From: Pseudomonadota bacterium
Lineage (GTDB): Bacteria > Pseudomonadota > Gammaproteobacteria > Steroidobacterales > Steroidobacteraceae
Assembly: GCA_025351005.1 (NCBI GenBank)
Contig: JANXWS010000007.1
Span: 1-64,000 of the forward strand
Length of the DNA: 64,000 nt
Direction of reading: 5' to 3'
Part shown: positions 1 through 9,120 of the stretch, one piece after another
Layout: each line of letters starts with the position of its first letter
How positions within the stretch are numbered: the first letter of the stretch is position 1
Translations under genes and position numbers: made by a program
Notes under the pieces: model-generated
The model's input: only the letters and a program-made list of their open reading frames with translations
What the model was told of the DNA's origin: nothing
Databases searched by the model: none

Positions 1-1
1 C

Positions 2-811
2 TTCGCCACGTTCGGCTGGGGGTTCCTGACCAGCAGCGAATGGGATCCGGTGCAGCACCAGTTCGGCGCGCTCGTGCCAATCTACGGGACACTGGTCACC
101 GCGCTGATTGCGATGATTATTGCGGTACCAGTCAGCTTCGGCATCGCCTTGTTTCTTACGGAAGTCGCGCCCGCATGGATGCGCGGGCCGGTCGCCGCCG
201 CGATCGAATTGCTCGCCGGCATTCCCTCGATCATCTATGGTATGTGGGGGCTATTCGTCTTCGTCCCTTTCATGGCCGAGTACATCATTCCCTGGCTGAA
301 CGCGCACGTTGGTCAATGGCCCGTGATCGGCGCCTTGTTCAGCGGCCCACCGCTGGGCATCGGCATGCTGACGGCCGGCATCGTGCTGGCAATCATGGTC
401 ATTCCCTTTATTTCCGCAGTAATGCGTGACGTGTTCTTGACCGTGCCAACGCGCCTGAAGGAATCGGCTTACGCCCTGGGCTCGACGACGTGGGAAGTGG
501 CCTGGGATATCGTCCTGCCGTATACGCGGACGGCGGTCATCGGCGGCATTTTCTTAGGTCTCGGACGCGCGCTCGGCGAAACCATGGCGGTCACTTTTGT
601 GCTGGGCAATTCGCACCAGTTGAGTACGTCGCTGCTGATGCCGGGCAATTCGATCGCCGCGACCCTGGCCAATGAATTTTCTGAAGCCGATTCGCCCATC
701 TATCTATCGTCATTGATCGCTCTTGGCTTCCTGCTGTTTGTGGTTACCTTCATCGTGCTGGCCATCGCCAAATACATGCTGATGCAGCTGGCCAAGCGCG
801 AGGGTAGCTGA
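2..811 (+). CDS. pstC: Phosphate ABC transporter permease PstC (5' end cut off)
   Basis: Inner-membrane permease subunit of the PstSCAB high-affinity phosphate importer, pairing with PstA. The reading frame is already open at base 2 (FATFGWGF...), so the start codon and roughly the first 50 residues lie outside the window; 269 residues remain. Several hydrophobic helices are visible, and the cytoplasmic coupling segment reads [19 protein letters not shown] followed by GRALGETMA, typical of PstC. It ends one base before pstA. Base composition is clearly less GC-rich than the genes after phoU. Family assignment is firm. Confidence 0.95.
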   Translation, partial: FATFGWGFLTSSEWDPVQHQFGALVPIYGTLVTALIAMIIAVPVSFGIALFLTEVAPAWMRGPVAAAIELLAGIPSIIYGMWGLFVFVPFMAEYIIPWLNAHVGQWPVIGALFSGPPLGIGMLTAGIVLAIMVIPFISAVMRDVFLTVPTRLKESAYALGSTTWEVAWDIVLPYTRTAVIGGIFLGLGRALGETMAVTFVLGNSHQLSTSLLMPGNSIAATLANEFSEADSPIYLSSLIALGFLLFVVTFIVLAIAKYMLMQLAKREGS

Positions 812-812
812 G

Positions 813-1673
813 ATGGCGACGGCAATGGAAAATCTGTATCGCCGCCGCCGCCTGACCAACGTGGTCGCGCTGTCGCTATCGCTGGCTGCGACGGCGTTCG
901 GACTGTTTTGGCTAACCTGGATTCTGTGGACCGCGTTCGTCAAGGGCCTTGCCGCCATGAACTTGGCGCTGTTCACACAAATGACGCCGCCGCCGGGCTC
1001 CGATGGCGGTCTGCTCAATGCATTCTTCGGCAGCGCAACCATGTCGTTGCTGGCGATTGTAATTGGCGCACCAATCGGCATTGCCGCCGGCACCTACCTG
1101 GCTGAATACGCGCGCAAGAGAGCCATCGGAGAGACGATTCGCTTCGTCAACGACATCCTGCTTTCGGCACCTTCCATTGTCCTGGGTTTGTTCGTCTACA
1201 CCATGGTCGTGCGCACGACGGGACATTTCTCCGCACTGGCCGGCGCACTGGCCCTGGCCTTGATCGTCATTCCGGTGGTCGTGCGAACGACCGACGAAAT
1301 GCTGCAACTGGTTCCCGCGGCGATGCGCGAGGCGGCGCTGAGCCTGGGCGTGCCACAGTGGAAGATGACAATGCAAGTGCTGTATCGCTCCGCCGCGCCC
1401 GGCATCCTTACCGGCGTACTGCTCGGATTGGCGCGCATCAGCGGCGAGACCGCGCCGCTATTGTTCACTGCACTGAATAACCAGTACTGGAACGCCGACC
1501 TTTCCAAGCCGATGGCCAGTGTGCCGGTAGTGATTTTCCAGTACGCCATGAGTCCCTACGATTCCTGGCATTCGCTGGCCTGGGCCGGAGCTTTCATGGT
1601 GACCGTATTCGTCTTGCTGCTCTCACTGGTTACACGCGCGGTGCTTCTGCGCAAGAAAGTTGCCCACGATTGA
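813..1673 (+). CDS. pstA: Phosphate ABC transporter permease PstA
   Basis: Second membrane subunit of the Pst phosphate importer, 286 residues, close to the usual PstA length. An N-terminal transmembrane helix (about residues 16-40) is followed by further helices. The coupling loop [19 protein letters not shown] and the [15 protein letters not shown] segment are typical of PstA. The ATG lies 2 bases after the pstC stop with an AGGG ribosome-binding site about 8 bases upstream, so the two are translated together. It shares the lower GC content of pstC and pstB. Confidence 0.96.
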   Translation: MATAMENLYRRRRLTNVVALSLSLAATAFGLFWLTWILWTAFVKGLAAMNLALFTQMTPPPGSDGGLLNAFFGSATMSLLAIVIGAPIGIAAGTYLAEYARKRAIGETIRFVNDILLSAPSIVLGLFVYTMVVRTTGHFSALAGALALALIVIPVVVRTTDEMLQLVPAAMREAALSLGVPQWKMTMQVLYRSAAPGILTGVLLGLARISGETAPLLFTALNNQYWNADLSKPMASVPVVIFQYAMSPYDSWHSLAWAGAFMVTVFVLLLSLVTRAVLLRKKVAHD

Positions 1674-1719
1674 ACGCCGGGCGGAAACGCCCGGTGATTG
1701 CCGTTTCTGGAGTTCGAGG

Positions 1720-2538
1720 ATGCTGATCGTGAACGATTCCACGCCCATCGCCACCAACACATCGGGTGCGGCCATTGCGCCCGTAGCACCCAAACTGGTT
1801 ACGCGTGACCTGAAGTTCCATTATGGCGACTATCTGGCGCTGAAAAATATCAACATGCAGGTGGCAGAACGCAAGGTCACCGCGATCATCGGTCCCTCAG
1901 GTTGCGGCAAGTCGACGCTGCTGCGCATTTTCAACCGCATCTATTCGATCTATCCGAAACAGCGCGCCGAAGGCGAAGTGCTGCTCGACGGCGAAAACGT
2001 ACTCGACCCGCGCTACTCCCTCAATCGCCTGCGCAGCAAAGTGGGAATGGTGTTCCAGAAACCGGTGCCGTTTCCGATGTCGATCTACGACAACATCTCC
2101 TATGCCATCCGCCACTACGAAAAGCTGACGCGCGCAGAAATGGACAAGCGCGTCGAACAGGCGCTGCGCCAGGCCGCGCTTTGGAATGAAGCCAAGGACA
2201 AGCTCAAGCAGAACGCGCTGGGCTTGTCGGGCGGCCAACAGCAGCGGCTGTGCATTGCGCGCGCCATCGCGCTCAAGCCTGAAGTGATCCTGTTCGACGA
2301 GCCGACGTCGGCGCTCGATCCCATCGCCACCGGCAAGATCGAGCAGTTAATTGAAGAGCTGAAAGACCAATACACGATCGCGATCGTCACCCACAACATG
2401 CAGCAGGCGGCTCGCGTCTCCGATCTGACCGCCTTCATGTATCTCGGCGAGATGATCGAGTTCGACACCACCAGCAAGATATTCACCGCGCCAAACGACC
2501 GGCGCACGCAGGACTACATTACCGGTCGCTTCGGCTGA
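1720..2538 (+). CDS. pstB: Phosphate ABC transporter ATP-binding protein PstB
   Basis: ATPase that powers the Pst importer from the cytoplasmic face. Walker A is GPSGCGKST, the ABC signature is LSGGQQQR, Walker B is VILFDEP, followed by the TSALDP D-loop and the switch histidine in IVTHNM. It ends YITGRFG, the usual PstB C-terminus. The frame is open upstream to a TTG at 1660, but that start would overlap pstA; the ATG at 1720 gives 272 residues and a normal short N-terminal tail, so I chose it. Third gene of the pst operon and the last with the lower GC content. Confidence 0.95.
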   Translation: MLIVNDSTPIATNTSGAAIAPVAPKLVTRDLKFHYGDYLALKNINMQVAERKVTAIIGPSGCGKSTLLRIFNRIYSIYPKQRAEGEVLLDGENVLDPRYSLNRLRSKVGMVFQKPVPFPMSIYDNISYAIRHYEKLTRAEMDKRVEQALRQAALWNEAKDKLKQNALGLSGGQQQRLCIARAIALKPEVILFDEPTSALDPIATGKIEQLIEELKDQYTIAIVTHNMQQAARVSDLTAFMYLGEMIEFDTTSKIFTAPNDRRTQDYITGRFG

Positions 2539-2554
2539 CGACTGGATAGCGCAG

Positions 2555-3319
2555 ATGGAAGGCCACACGGTCCGCACCTTCGACGGCGACATCCTGAACC
2601 TGCGGATGGACGTGCTGCGGATGGGCGGCCTGGCCATCGACCAGGTGCAGCGCGCGGTGGCCGCGCTGACGATGCACGACGACGAGGCCGCGCGCGACGT
2701 CGTTGCACGCAACGCCCAGGTCCTGTCCTACGCGAACGCCATCGAGGAGGACATCGTCGCGCTGATCGCGCGTCGCCAGCCGGTCGCATCGGACCTGCGC
2801 GCGGTGCTGACGATCGGCCGCGTCGCGACCGACCTCGCGCGGGTCGGCAACAGCGCCCGCAAGATCGCGCGGCTGGCGATCGAGCTGCATGCGACGTCGG
2901 GCGATGCGCCGCTGCACCAGTTCTACCACGACGTCCGCAAGATGGCCCGCCTCGCGGTCGCGATGCTGCGTGATGCGCTCGACTGCTTCGACCGCGTCGA
3001 CCTCGACGGCGCGCTGGTCGTCGGGCGCCGCGACCAGGAGCTCGACGCCGAGTTTCACCTGGCGATCCGCGAACTGATTACCTTCGTGATGGAGGACCAG
3101 CGCTACGTGCGCAGCACCGTGCATACGGTGTTCGTGCTGAAGGCGCTGGAGCGCGTCGGCGACCATGCACGCAACATCGCCGCGGTCGTGCCGCGGATGG
3201 CGCAGCGCGAGGACGACAAAGGGACGCCGGCCGGCGTCGAGCCGCCCCTGCCGGACGCGCCGCTGCCGGCGGCTAGCATGCTGGCGCTCCGCGACCCGCG
3301 TCCGCTCGGCGACGCCTGA
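2555..3319 (+). CDS. phoU: Phosphate-signalling protein PhoU
   Basis: Cytoplasmic three-helix-bundle protein that links the Pst transporter to the PhoR/PhoB two-component system and represses the Pho regulon when phosphate is plentiful. It has two PhoU repeats, with the metal-site type motif RNAQVLSYANAIEEDIVALIARRQPVASDLR near residue 50-85 and the second motif VLKALERVGDHARNIA near residue 195-210. The length is 254, slightly longer than the E. coli protein because of a proline-rich C-terminal tail. It follows pstB by 16 bases but has the high GC of the rest of the window, not that of pstCAB. Confidence 0.95.
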   Translation: MEGHTVRTFDGDILNLRMDVLRMGGLAIDQVQRAVAALTMHDDEAARDVVARNAQVLSYANAIEEDIVALIARRQPVASDLRAVLTIGRVATDLARVGNSARKIARLAIELHATSGDAPLHQFYHDVRKMARLAVAMLRDALDCFDRVDLDGALVVGRRDQELDAEFHLAIRELITFVMEDQRYVRSTVHTVFVLKALERVGDHARNIAAVVPRMAQREDDKGTPAGVEPPLPDAPLPAASMLALRDPRPLGDA

Positions 3320-3336
3320 GTCCGCCGCGCGACTCA
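3317..3336. repeat. Inverted repeat across the phoU/dapD convergent stops
   Basis: TGAGTC, an 8-base spacer, then GACTCA form a perfect 6-base inverted repeat. The left arm contains the phoU TGA stop and the right arm contains the dapD stop read on the other strand. It could act as a small bidirectional hairpin between converging genes, but there is no T-run on either side, so it is not a classical intrinsic terminator. Confidence 0.4.
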
Positions 3337-4152
3337 CTCGCGCAGCAGTTCGTTCAGCGAGGTCTTGGCGCGCGTCTGCGCGTCGACCCGCTTGACGATG
3401 ACTGCGCAGTAGAGCGAACAGCGGCCGTCGGCGGACGGCAGATTGCCGGAAACGACGACCGCGCCGGCCGGGACACGCCCATAGCTGACCGTGCCGCTCG
3501 CGCGGTCGTATATCTTGGTGCTCGCGCCGAGGTAGACGCCCATCGAGATGACGGCGCCGCGCTCCACCACTACGCCCTCGACGATCTCGGAACGCGCGCC
3601 GATGAAGCAGTCATCCTCGATGATCGTCGGGCCCGCCTGCAGCGGCTCGAGCACGCCACCGATGCCGACGCCGCCGGAGAGATGCACGTTGCGGCCGATC
3701 TGGGCGCAGGAGCCGACTGTCGCCCACGTGTCGACCATCGTGCCCTCGTCCACGTAGGCACCGACGTTGACGTAGCACGGCATCAAGATGACGCCCGGCG
3801 CGACGTAGGCACCCTTGCGGGCCACGGCTGGCGGCACGATCCGAACCCCGCCGGCGAGCAGCTCGGCCTCGCTGCGCCCTGCGTACTTGAGAGGCACCTT
3901 GTCGAAGAAGTTGCTGTAGCCGCCCGGCAGCAGGGCGTTGTCGTGAGTCCGGAAGTAGAGCAGCACTGCCTTCTTGAGCCACTGGTGGACCGTCCAGCCG
4001 TTGGCACCCGGCGAGGCGACCCGCACCCGACCGGCGTCGAGTTGCTCGAGCACGGCCTCGACCGCAACCAGCAGCTCGTGCGGCGCATTCGCCGGCGTGA
4101 TCGCGGCGCGACGCTCCCAGTGGGACTCGATGATATTGCGATGGTCATTCAC
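3334..4152 (-). CDS. dapD: 2,3,4,5-tetrahydropyridine-2,6-dicarboxylate N-succinyltransferase DapD
   Basis: Succinyl-CoA-dependent enzyme of the succinylase branch of diaminopimelate/lysine synthesis; cytoplasmic trimer. The C-terminal two thirds is a left-handed beta-helix made of hexapeptide repeats ([38 protein letters not shown]). 272 residues from the chosen start, against 274 in E. coli. The GTG at 4152 overlaps the dapC stop as GTGA, which fits translational coupling and matches the family N-terminus ([10 protein letters not shown]); the frame runs on upstream without homology. Converges on phoU. Confidence 0.96.
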   Translation of the reverse strand: MNDHRNIIESHWERRAAITPANAPHELLVAVEAVLEQLDAGRVRVASPGANGWTVHQWLKKAVLLYFRTHDNALLPGGYSNFFDKVPLKYAGRSEAELLAGGVRIVPPAVARKGAYVAPGVILMPCYVNVGAYVDEGTMVDTWATVGSCAQIGRNVHLSGGVGIGGVLEPLQAGPTIIEDDCFIGARSEIVEGVVVERGAVISMGVYLGASTKIYDRASGTVSYGRVPAGAVVVSGNLPSADGRCSLYCAVIVKRVDAQTRAKTSLNELLRE

Positions 4153-5348
4153 GCGGCGCGGCTCTCCACGAAGTGACGGATGCGCAGGGCGGCGTCGACG
4201 CACTCGGCGAGCGGCGCGACCAGCGAGATGCGGACCCGGCCGCGGCCTGGATTGCCGCCTCCGCCGTCGCGGCCCAGATAGCTGCCCGGCAGCACCAGCA
4301 CGCCTTCGGTCGCGTACAGGGAGCGGACGAATTCCTCGTCGTCACCTCCAACGTCGGGCCACAGGTAGAAGCTGGCGGGCGGCATGCTGACCGGCAGCAC
4401 CGGGGCGAGCACGGGCACCACGGCGTCGAACTTGGCGCGGTAGAGCGCGCGGTTTGCTGCGGCATGGCCGTCGTCGTCCCAGGCGGCGATGCTCGCGCGC
4501 TGCACGTGCACGGGCAGCGCACAACCGTGGTAGGTGCGGTACAGGCGGAAGCGCTCGAGCAGCGCCGGGTCGCCCGCGACGAAGCCCGAGCGCAGACCGG
4601 GGGCGCTCGAGCGCTTCGAGAGGCTGTGGAATGCGACGACGCGCTCGTACCGGCCGCGGCCGAGCGCGTGGCAGGCCGCGAGATAGCCCGCTGGCGGCGC
4701 GGCCTCGTCGAGGTAGATGTCCGCGTAGCACTCATCGGCCGCGATGACGAAGTCGTGGCGGTCGGAAAGCGCGAGCGCTCGGGCCATGAAGGCCCGGTCC
4801 TGCACGACGCCAGCCGGGTTGCCCGGCGAGCACAGGTAGAGGAGCGCACAGCGCTCCCAGACCGCCGCCGGTACCCGGTCGAGGTCGGGCAGGTAGCCGG
4901 TCGCGGCGGTGGCGTCGAGGTAGTAGGGCTCGGCGCCGGCCAGCAGCGCCGCGCCCTCGTAGATCTGATAGAACGGATTCGGCATCGCGACTATAGAGCG
5001 CTGCGCCGGGTCGACGACCGCCTGGGCGAAAGCGAACAGCGCCTCGCGGCTGCCGCTCACCGGCAACAGCATCGTATCCGGGTCGAGGCTGCCGCCGAGC
5101 CGGTAGCGGCGGTCGAGCCAGCCGGCGACGGAGCGGCGGAACTCCGGCAGGCCGGCCGTCGCCGGGTAGCTGCCAAGCGCCGGCAGGGCGCGCACCAGCG
5201 CCTCGACCAGCAGCGGCGGCGGCTCGTGCTTGGGCTCGCCGATCGAGAGCGCGATCGGCGCGCGCGCGGGCGGCGGCGTCGCGCCCGCGATCAGCCGGGC
5301 GAGGCGCTCGAACGGGTACGGATGTAGGCGGGCGAGTCCCGGGTGCAT
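4149..5348 (-). CDS. dapC: Succinyldiaminopimelate transaminase DapC
   Basis: PLP-dependent class I/II aminotransferase making N-succinyl-LL-diaminopimelate, the step after DapD. 399 residues from the ATG at 5348 ([16 protein letters not shown]), the usual start for this family. The [12 protein letters not shown] segment, the [10 protein letters not shown] aspartate/tyrosine region and the PLP lysine in [15 protein letters not shown] are all visible. It lies 11 bases downstream of glnD and overlaps dapD by 4 bases, so dapC and dapD form a lysine/cell-wall pair. The specific substrate is inferred from the dapD neighbour and the family. Confidence 0.93.
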   Translation of the reverse strand: MHPGLARLHPYPFERLARLIAGATPPPARAPIALSIGEPKHEPPPLLVEALVRALPALGSYPATAGLPEFRRSVAGWLDRRYRLGGSLDPDTMLLPVSGSREALFAFAQAVVDPAQRSIVAMPNPFYQIYEGAALLAGAEPYYLDATAATGYLPDLDRVPAAVWERCALLYLCSPGNPAGVVQDRAFMARALALSDRHDFVIAADECYADIYLDEAAPPAGYLAACHALGRGRYERVVAFHSLSKRSSAPGLRSGFVAGDPALLERFRLYRTYHGCALPVHVQRASIAAWDDDGHAAANRALYRAKFDAVVPVLAPVLPVSMPPASFYLWPDVGGDDEEFVRSLYATEGVLVLPGSYLGRDGGGGNPGRGRVRISLVAPLAECVDAALRIRHFVESRAA

Positions 5349-5359
5349 GGTGGGGCCGC

Positions 5360-8071
5360 TCAGACGCGCTGGTCGAGAGCCGACCGCAGCGCCGCCTCGA
5401 CCCGCGCGCGCGCCGAGCCGTCGAGCGCCTGGTCGAGGGCATCGGCGACGTAGAACACGTCCTCGGCCCGCTCGCCGACGGTGACGATGCGCGCCCCGAG
5501 CAGCTGGATACGCTCCCGTACGAACGCCTTGCCGACTTCCGACAGAAGGCCGGGGCGGTCGGACGCGACCAGCTCGAGCACCGTGCGCTGGTTGCGGTCG
5601 TCGTCGTTCCACATGATCTGCGTTGGTGTCGTGAACATCCGCACCTGGCGCGGCGCGCGGCGCGTGACGGTGAAGGTCGACTCGGCGTCGGCGCGCAGGC
5701 TGCGGAGCAGGCCCTGCTCGATCTCATGCACGCGGGTCCGTTCGAAGATCGCGCCGCCGGTGTCCTCGAGCACCAGGTAGGTCTCCACGTTGAAGCCGTT
5801 GCCGGTCGGCGTAATGCGCGCGTCCAGAATCGTCAGGCCCATCTGGTCGAGCACTGCGGTCGCCCTCGCGAAGCTCTGCCGGCGGCGCTGCGTGTAGCTG
5901 AAGATCGCCGTGCCGCCGCGACCCGTCTCCTGGCGCACCGCAACCAGCGGCTCCTCGTCGAAGGGATCCCGGAGTGCGAGCAGCGAGGTGTGCCAGGCGA
6001 TCTCTTCGGCCGTGTGGCGCAGGAAATAGGCGCCGGTGAGGTTCTTCCAGACACGCTCCACCTCGGACGCCGGCACGCCGTCGCGGGCGAGGATCTCGCG
6101 CGCCTCGGCCTGCGTCTCGGCGATCAGCTCGCCCTCACCGATGGGACTCTCGAGGCCGCGCCGCAGCGCGCGGCGGGTGCGCTCGAAGAACTCCTCGAAC
6201 AGCGAGGCCTTCCACGCGTTCCACAGCTTCGGGTTGGTGCCGCGCACGTCGGCGACGGTGAGCACGTACAGGTAGTCGAGATGGGTCTGGTCGCCGACCC
6301 GCCGCGCGAATTCGTTGACGACCTCGGGATCGGTGATGTCCTTCTTCTGCGCCGTGATCGACAGCAGCAGGTGGTGCCGCACCAGCCACGCCACCAGCCG
6401 CGCGTCGTAGCGCGACAGGCCCTGTTCGAGGCAGAAGGCCTCGGCGTCGACCGCGCCGAGCTCGGAGTGATCGCCACCGCGCCCCTTGGCAATGTCGTGA
6501 AACAGCGCCGCCAGGTAGGACAGCTCCGGCCGCGGCAGCGTCCGGAACAGCGCCGACATCTTCGGAAACTCGTGCTGGAAGCGGTCGAGCGCGAAGCGGC
6601 GCGTATTGCGGACCACGAACAGGATGTGCGCGTCGACCGTGTAGGCGTGGAACAGGTCGTACTGCATGCGGCCGACGATGCGGCCGAAGGACGGGATGTA
6701 GCGACCGAGCACGCCGTACAGGTTCATGCGCCTGAGCGCGTGCGTGACGCCCTCCGGCTCGCGCAGGATCTCGAGGAACAGGCGATGGTGGCGCGGGTTC
6801 TGGCGGAATTCCTCGTCGATGACCCACAGGTGGCGCTGCAGGCTGCGGATCGTCGCGGCGCGGACGCCACGCAGCTCCGCGTTCTGGCACAGCAGCTGGA
6901 ACAGCTCCAGGATCGCTGCCGGGTTGCGCAGGAACGTGTCCTCGCTCGCCACCTCGAGGTACTCGTTGCGCACCTGGAAACGCGCCGTCAGCGGCGTCGG
7001 CGTGCTCGGCGCCGGGTTCAGGATCGCCTCGCTGAATAGCTGCAGCAGCATCTCGTTCAGAAGCGAGATGTCCATGACGGTGCGGTAGTAGCGCTGCATG
7101 AACTGCTCGACGGCGAGGGTGTAAGTCGCGTCCTCGTAGCCGAACTGGCGCGCCAGGCGGATCTGGTGGTCGAACAGCAGCCGGTCCTCGCGCCGGCCGG
7201 TCAGCACGTGCAGCGCGAAGCGAATCTTCCACAGCAGCGCCTGGGCGTTCTTGAGCTTGGCGAGCTCATTGCGGGTCAGGAAGCCGTGCGCGACCAGCTC
7301 ATCGAGCGTATCGGCGCCGAAATGGCGTTTTGCGACCCAGGCGATCGTCTGGATGTCGCGCAGGCCGCCGGGGCTCGCCTTCAGATTCGGCTCGAGGTTG
7401 TAGCCGGTGTCGTGGAAGCGGAGATGGCGCTGCTGCTGTTCCTTGACCTTGGCCTCGTAGAAGTCGGCCGCGCTCCAGATGTGGTCGGGCGCGAGTGCCT
7501 TCTTCATCGCGCTGAACAGCAGTTCCGGTCCGGCCAGCAAGCGCGCCTCGAGCAGCGTGGTCGCGACCGAGATGTCGGCGAGGCTCTCCCGCTGGCAGTC
7601 GTCGATCGTCCGGACGCTGTGGCCGATCTCGAGGCCGATGTCCCACAGAAACGTCAGAAACCGTTCCAGGTCCGATTGCCAGGGCGCAGCCTCGCTCTTC
7701 GGCAACAGCACCATGACGTCGATGTCGGAACAGGGGTGCAGCTCGCCGCGGCCGTAGCCGCCGACGGCGATCAGCACGAGTTCCGTCTCGTAGGCCGCCA
7801 CGTGCAGCCGCCAGGCGCGCGTCAGCACCAGGTCGACGAGTCGGGCGCGGTCACGGACCAGGCACTCGACCGGCTCGTCGGCGGCGAAGCGTGCCTTGAG
7901 CGCCTTGTCGGCCTCCTCCAGCACGGCCCGGAAGCTCGCCGTCACCTCGGCCGGGACCGCGAGCGGGATTGCCTGCAGTCGCGCCCCGAACCCCGCGAGC
8001 GCCGCCCACGGGGGCGGCCGCTCGGCCGGCGGCAGGTCGTCGCCGTCCACCGGGATGGGCTCGATGTTCAC
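5360..8071 (-). CDS. glnD: Bifunctional PII uridylyltransferase/uridylyl-removing enzyme GlnD
   Basis: Nitrogen sensor that adds UMP to PII proteins when glutamine is low and removes it when glutamine is high. 903 residues, near the usual 890. Domain order: nucleotidyltransferase with GGYGRGELHPCSDID at about residues 104-118; a GlnD PII-uridylyltransferase linker; an HD hydrolase domain with ALFHDIAKGRGGDHSELG near residue 520; and two C-terminal ACT domains that sense glutamine. All catalytic motifs are intact. It follows map by 7 bases on the minus strand. Confidence 0.97.
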   Translation of the reverse strand: MNIEPIPVDGDDLPPAERPPPWAALAGFGARLQAIPLAVPAEVTASFRAVLEEADKALKARFAADEPVECLVRDRARLVDLVLTRAWRLHVAAYETELVLIAVGGYGRGELHPCSDIDVMVLLPKSEAAPWQSDLERFLTFLWDIGLEIGHSVRTIDDCQRESLADISVATTLLEARLLAGPELLFSAMKKALAPDHIWSAADFYEAKVKEQQQRHLRFHDTGYNLEPNLKASPGGLRDIQTIAWVAKRHFGADTLDELVAHGFLTRNELAKLKNAQALLWKIRFALHVLTGRREDRLLFDHQIRLARQFGYEDATYTLAVEQFMQRYYRTVMDISLLNEMLLQLFSEAILNPAPSTPTPLTARFQVRNEYLEVASEDTFLRNPAAILELFQLLCQNAELRGVRAATIRSLQRHLWVIDEEFRQNPRHHRLFLEILREPEGVTHALRRMNLYGVLGRYIPSFGRIVGRMQYDLFHAYTVDAHILFVVRNTRRFALDRFQHEFPKMSALFRTLPRPELSYLAALFHDIAKGRGGDHSELGAVDAEAFCLEQGLSRYDARLVAWLVRHHLLLSITAQKKDITDPEVVNEFARRVGDQTHLDYLYVLTVADVRGTNPKLWNAWKASLFEEFFERTRRALRRGLESPIGEGELIAETQAEAREILARDGVPASEVERVWKNLTGAYFLRHTAEEIAWHTSLLALRDPFDEEPLVAVRQETGRGGTAIFSYTQRRRQSFARATAVLDQMGLTILDARITPTGNGFNVETYLVLEDTGGAIFERTRVHEIEQGLLRSLRADAESTFTVTRRAPRQVRMFTTPTQIMWNDDDRNQRTVLELVASDRPGLLSEVGKAFVRERIQLLGARIVTVGERAEDVFYVADALDQALDGSARARVEAALRSALDQRV

Positions 8072-8078
8072 CGCGGGG

Positions 8079-8894
8079 TCAGGCGCTGGCGGCGGCGGGC
8101 GGGGTGGGGGCCTGCTCGGCCGCGCCTAGCGTCAGTATCTCCGCACCGGCGGCCGTGACGAGCACTGTGTGCTCCCATTGCGCCGACAAAGAGTGGTCCT
8201 TGGTCACGACGGTCCAGCCGTCCGGCAGCAGGCGCACGTTGCGGGAGCCGGCGTTGACCATGGGCTCGATCGTAAACGTCATGCCCTCGACGAGCTCGAG
8301 CCCGGTGCCGGCGTCGCCGTAGTGAAGCACCTGCGGGTCCTCGTGAAACACGCGGCCAATGCCGTGGCCGCAGTACTCGCGCACCACCGAGTAGCCGCTG
8401 CGCTCGACGAATCCCTGGATCCGGTGGCCGATGTCGCCCAGACACGCTCCGGGCCGGACCGTCCCAATTCCGAGCCACAACGCCTGGCGGCAGATGTCGA
8501 TCAGTCGCCGGGCCTGCACCGACGGGGTACCGACGGTGTACATGCGGCTCGCGTCGCCGTGCCAGCCGTCCTTGATCACGGTCACGTCGATGTTGACGAT
8601 GTCGCCGCCCCGCAGGCGCCTGTCCCCCGGTATTCCATGGCAGACGACGTGGTTGACCGAGGTGCAGATGGACTTCGGAAAGCCCTTGTAATTGAGCGGC
8701 GCCGGGACCGCCCGCTGCACCTCGACGATGTAGTCGTGGGCCAGCTGGTCGAGCTCGCCCGTGCTGACCCCGGGAAGGACGTGCGGACCGATCATGTCCA
8801 GCACGTCGGCGGTCAGCCGGCCGGCCAGACGCATGGCGTCCTGCTCGGCGGGGGTCTTGCGGCTGACCGTGGGAGGCTCGTAGCGGCGCAGCAT
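8079..8894 (-). CDS. map: Type I methionine aminopeptidase
   Basis: Removes the initiator methionine from nascent proteins at the ribosome. 271 residues, close to the 264 of E. coli, with no N-terminal zinc-finger extension. The substrate histidine is in NHVVCHGIPGDRRL; metal ligands are visible in VNIDVTVIKDGWHGDASRMY, EYCGHGIGRVFHEDP and the FTIEPMVNAG glutamate. It is divergent from rpsB across a 226-base intergenic region, the common arrangement in Gammaproteobacteria, and heads the map-glnD-dapC-dapD run. Confidence 0.97.
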   Translation of the reverse strand: MLRRYEPPTVSRKTPAEQDAMRLAGRLTADVLDMIGPHVLPGVSTGELDQLAHDYIVEVQRAVPAPLNYKGFPKSICTSVNHVVCHGIPGDRRLRGGDIVNIDVTVIKDGWHGDASRMYTVGTPSVQARRLIDICRQALWLGIGTVRPGACLGDIGHRIQGFVERSGYSVVREYCGHGIGRVFHEDPQVLHYGDAGTGLELVEGMTFTIEPMVNAGSRNVRLLPDGWTVVTKDHSLSAQWEHTVLVTAAGAEILTLGAAEQAPTPPAAASA

Positions 8895-8920
8895 AAACTC
8901 TACTGGGGCGTGCTAAACCG

Positions 8921-8949
8921 TTGTTTGCACGGGGCAAGCATGGTATAAA
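8921..8949 (+). promoter_or_regulatory. Predicted sigma-70 promoter of the rpsB-tsf run
   Basis: A TTGTTT -35 element and a TATAAA -10 element are 17 bases apart, and the -10 is preceded by TG plus one base (extended -10). Transcription should start near 8956, giving a leader of about 165 bases before rpsB. This is the only good match in the intergenic region on the plus strand. Confidence 0.65.
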
Positions 8950-8955
8950 GCGCGG

Positions 8956-9120
8956 CGTTTTTTGGCAATCAAATCCACACGCGTATCGGCTCCCCGGACC
9001 CGTTTTCGAGGGGCCAACCGTGCAGTCGGGTGCCTGTCGGACCGCCTCGCGAGCCTCGCGGGGCCCCCGAACGGCTACTGCAGGGGATCCGCGGAGGAAC
9101 CAACCCGGGAGTGAACGACG
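8956..9120 (+). promoter_or_regulatory. rpsB 5' leader with a hairpin; possible S2 autoregulatory RNA
   Basis: No open frame explains this stretch. It contains a 7-pair stem (9045-9051 with 9057-9063, one U-G pair, 5-base loop) and ends with a strong Shine-Dalgarno GGGAGTG 7 bases before the rpsB ATG. Ribosomal protein S2 is known to repress its own operon through the rpsB leader in gammaproteobacteria. That this leader does the same is inference from length and position only. Confidence 0.4.

Noticed and set aside
1660..1719. TTG start of pstB at 1660
   Set aside because: It would overlap pstA by 14 bases and add 20 residues without family similarity; the ATG at 1720 is preferred.
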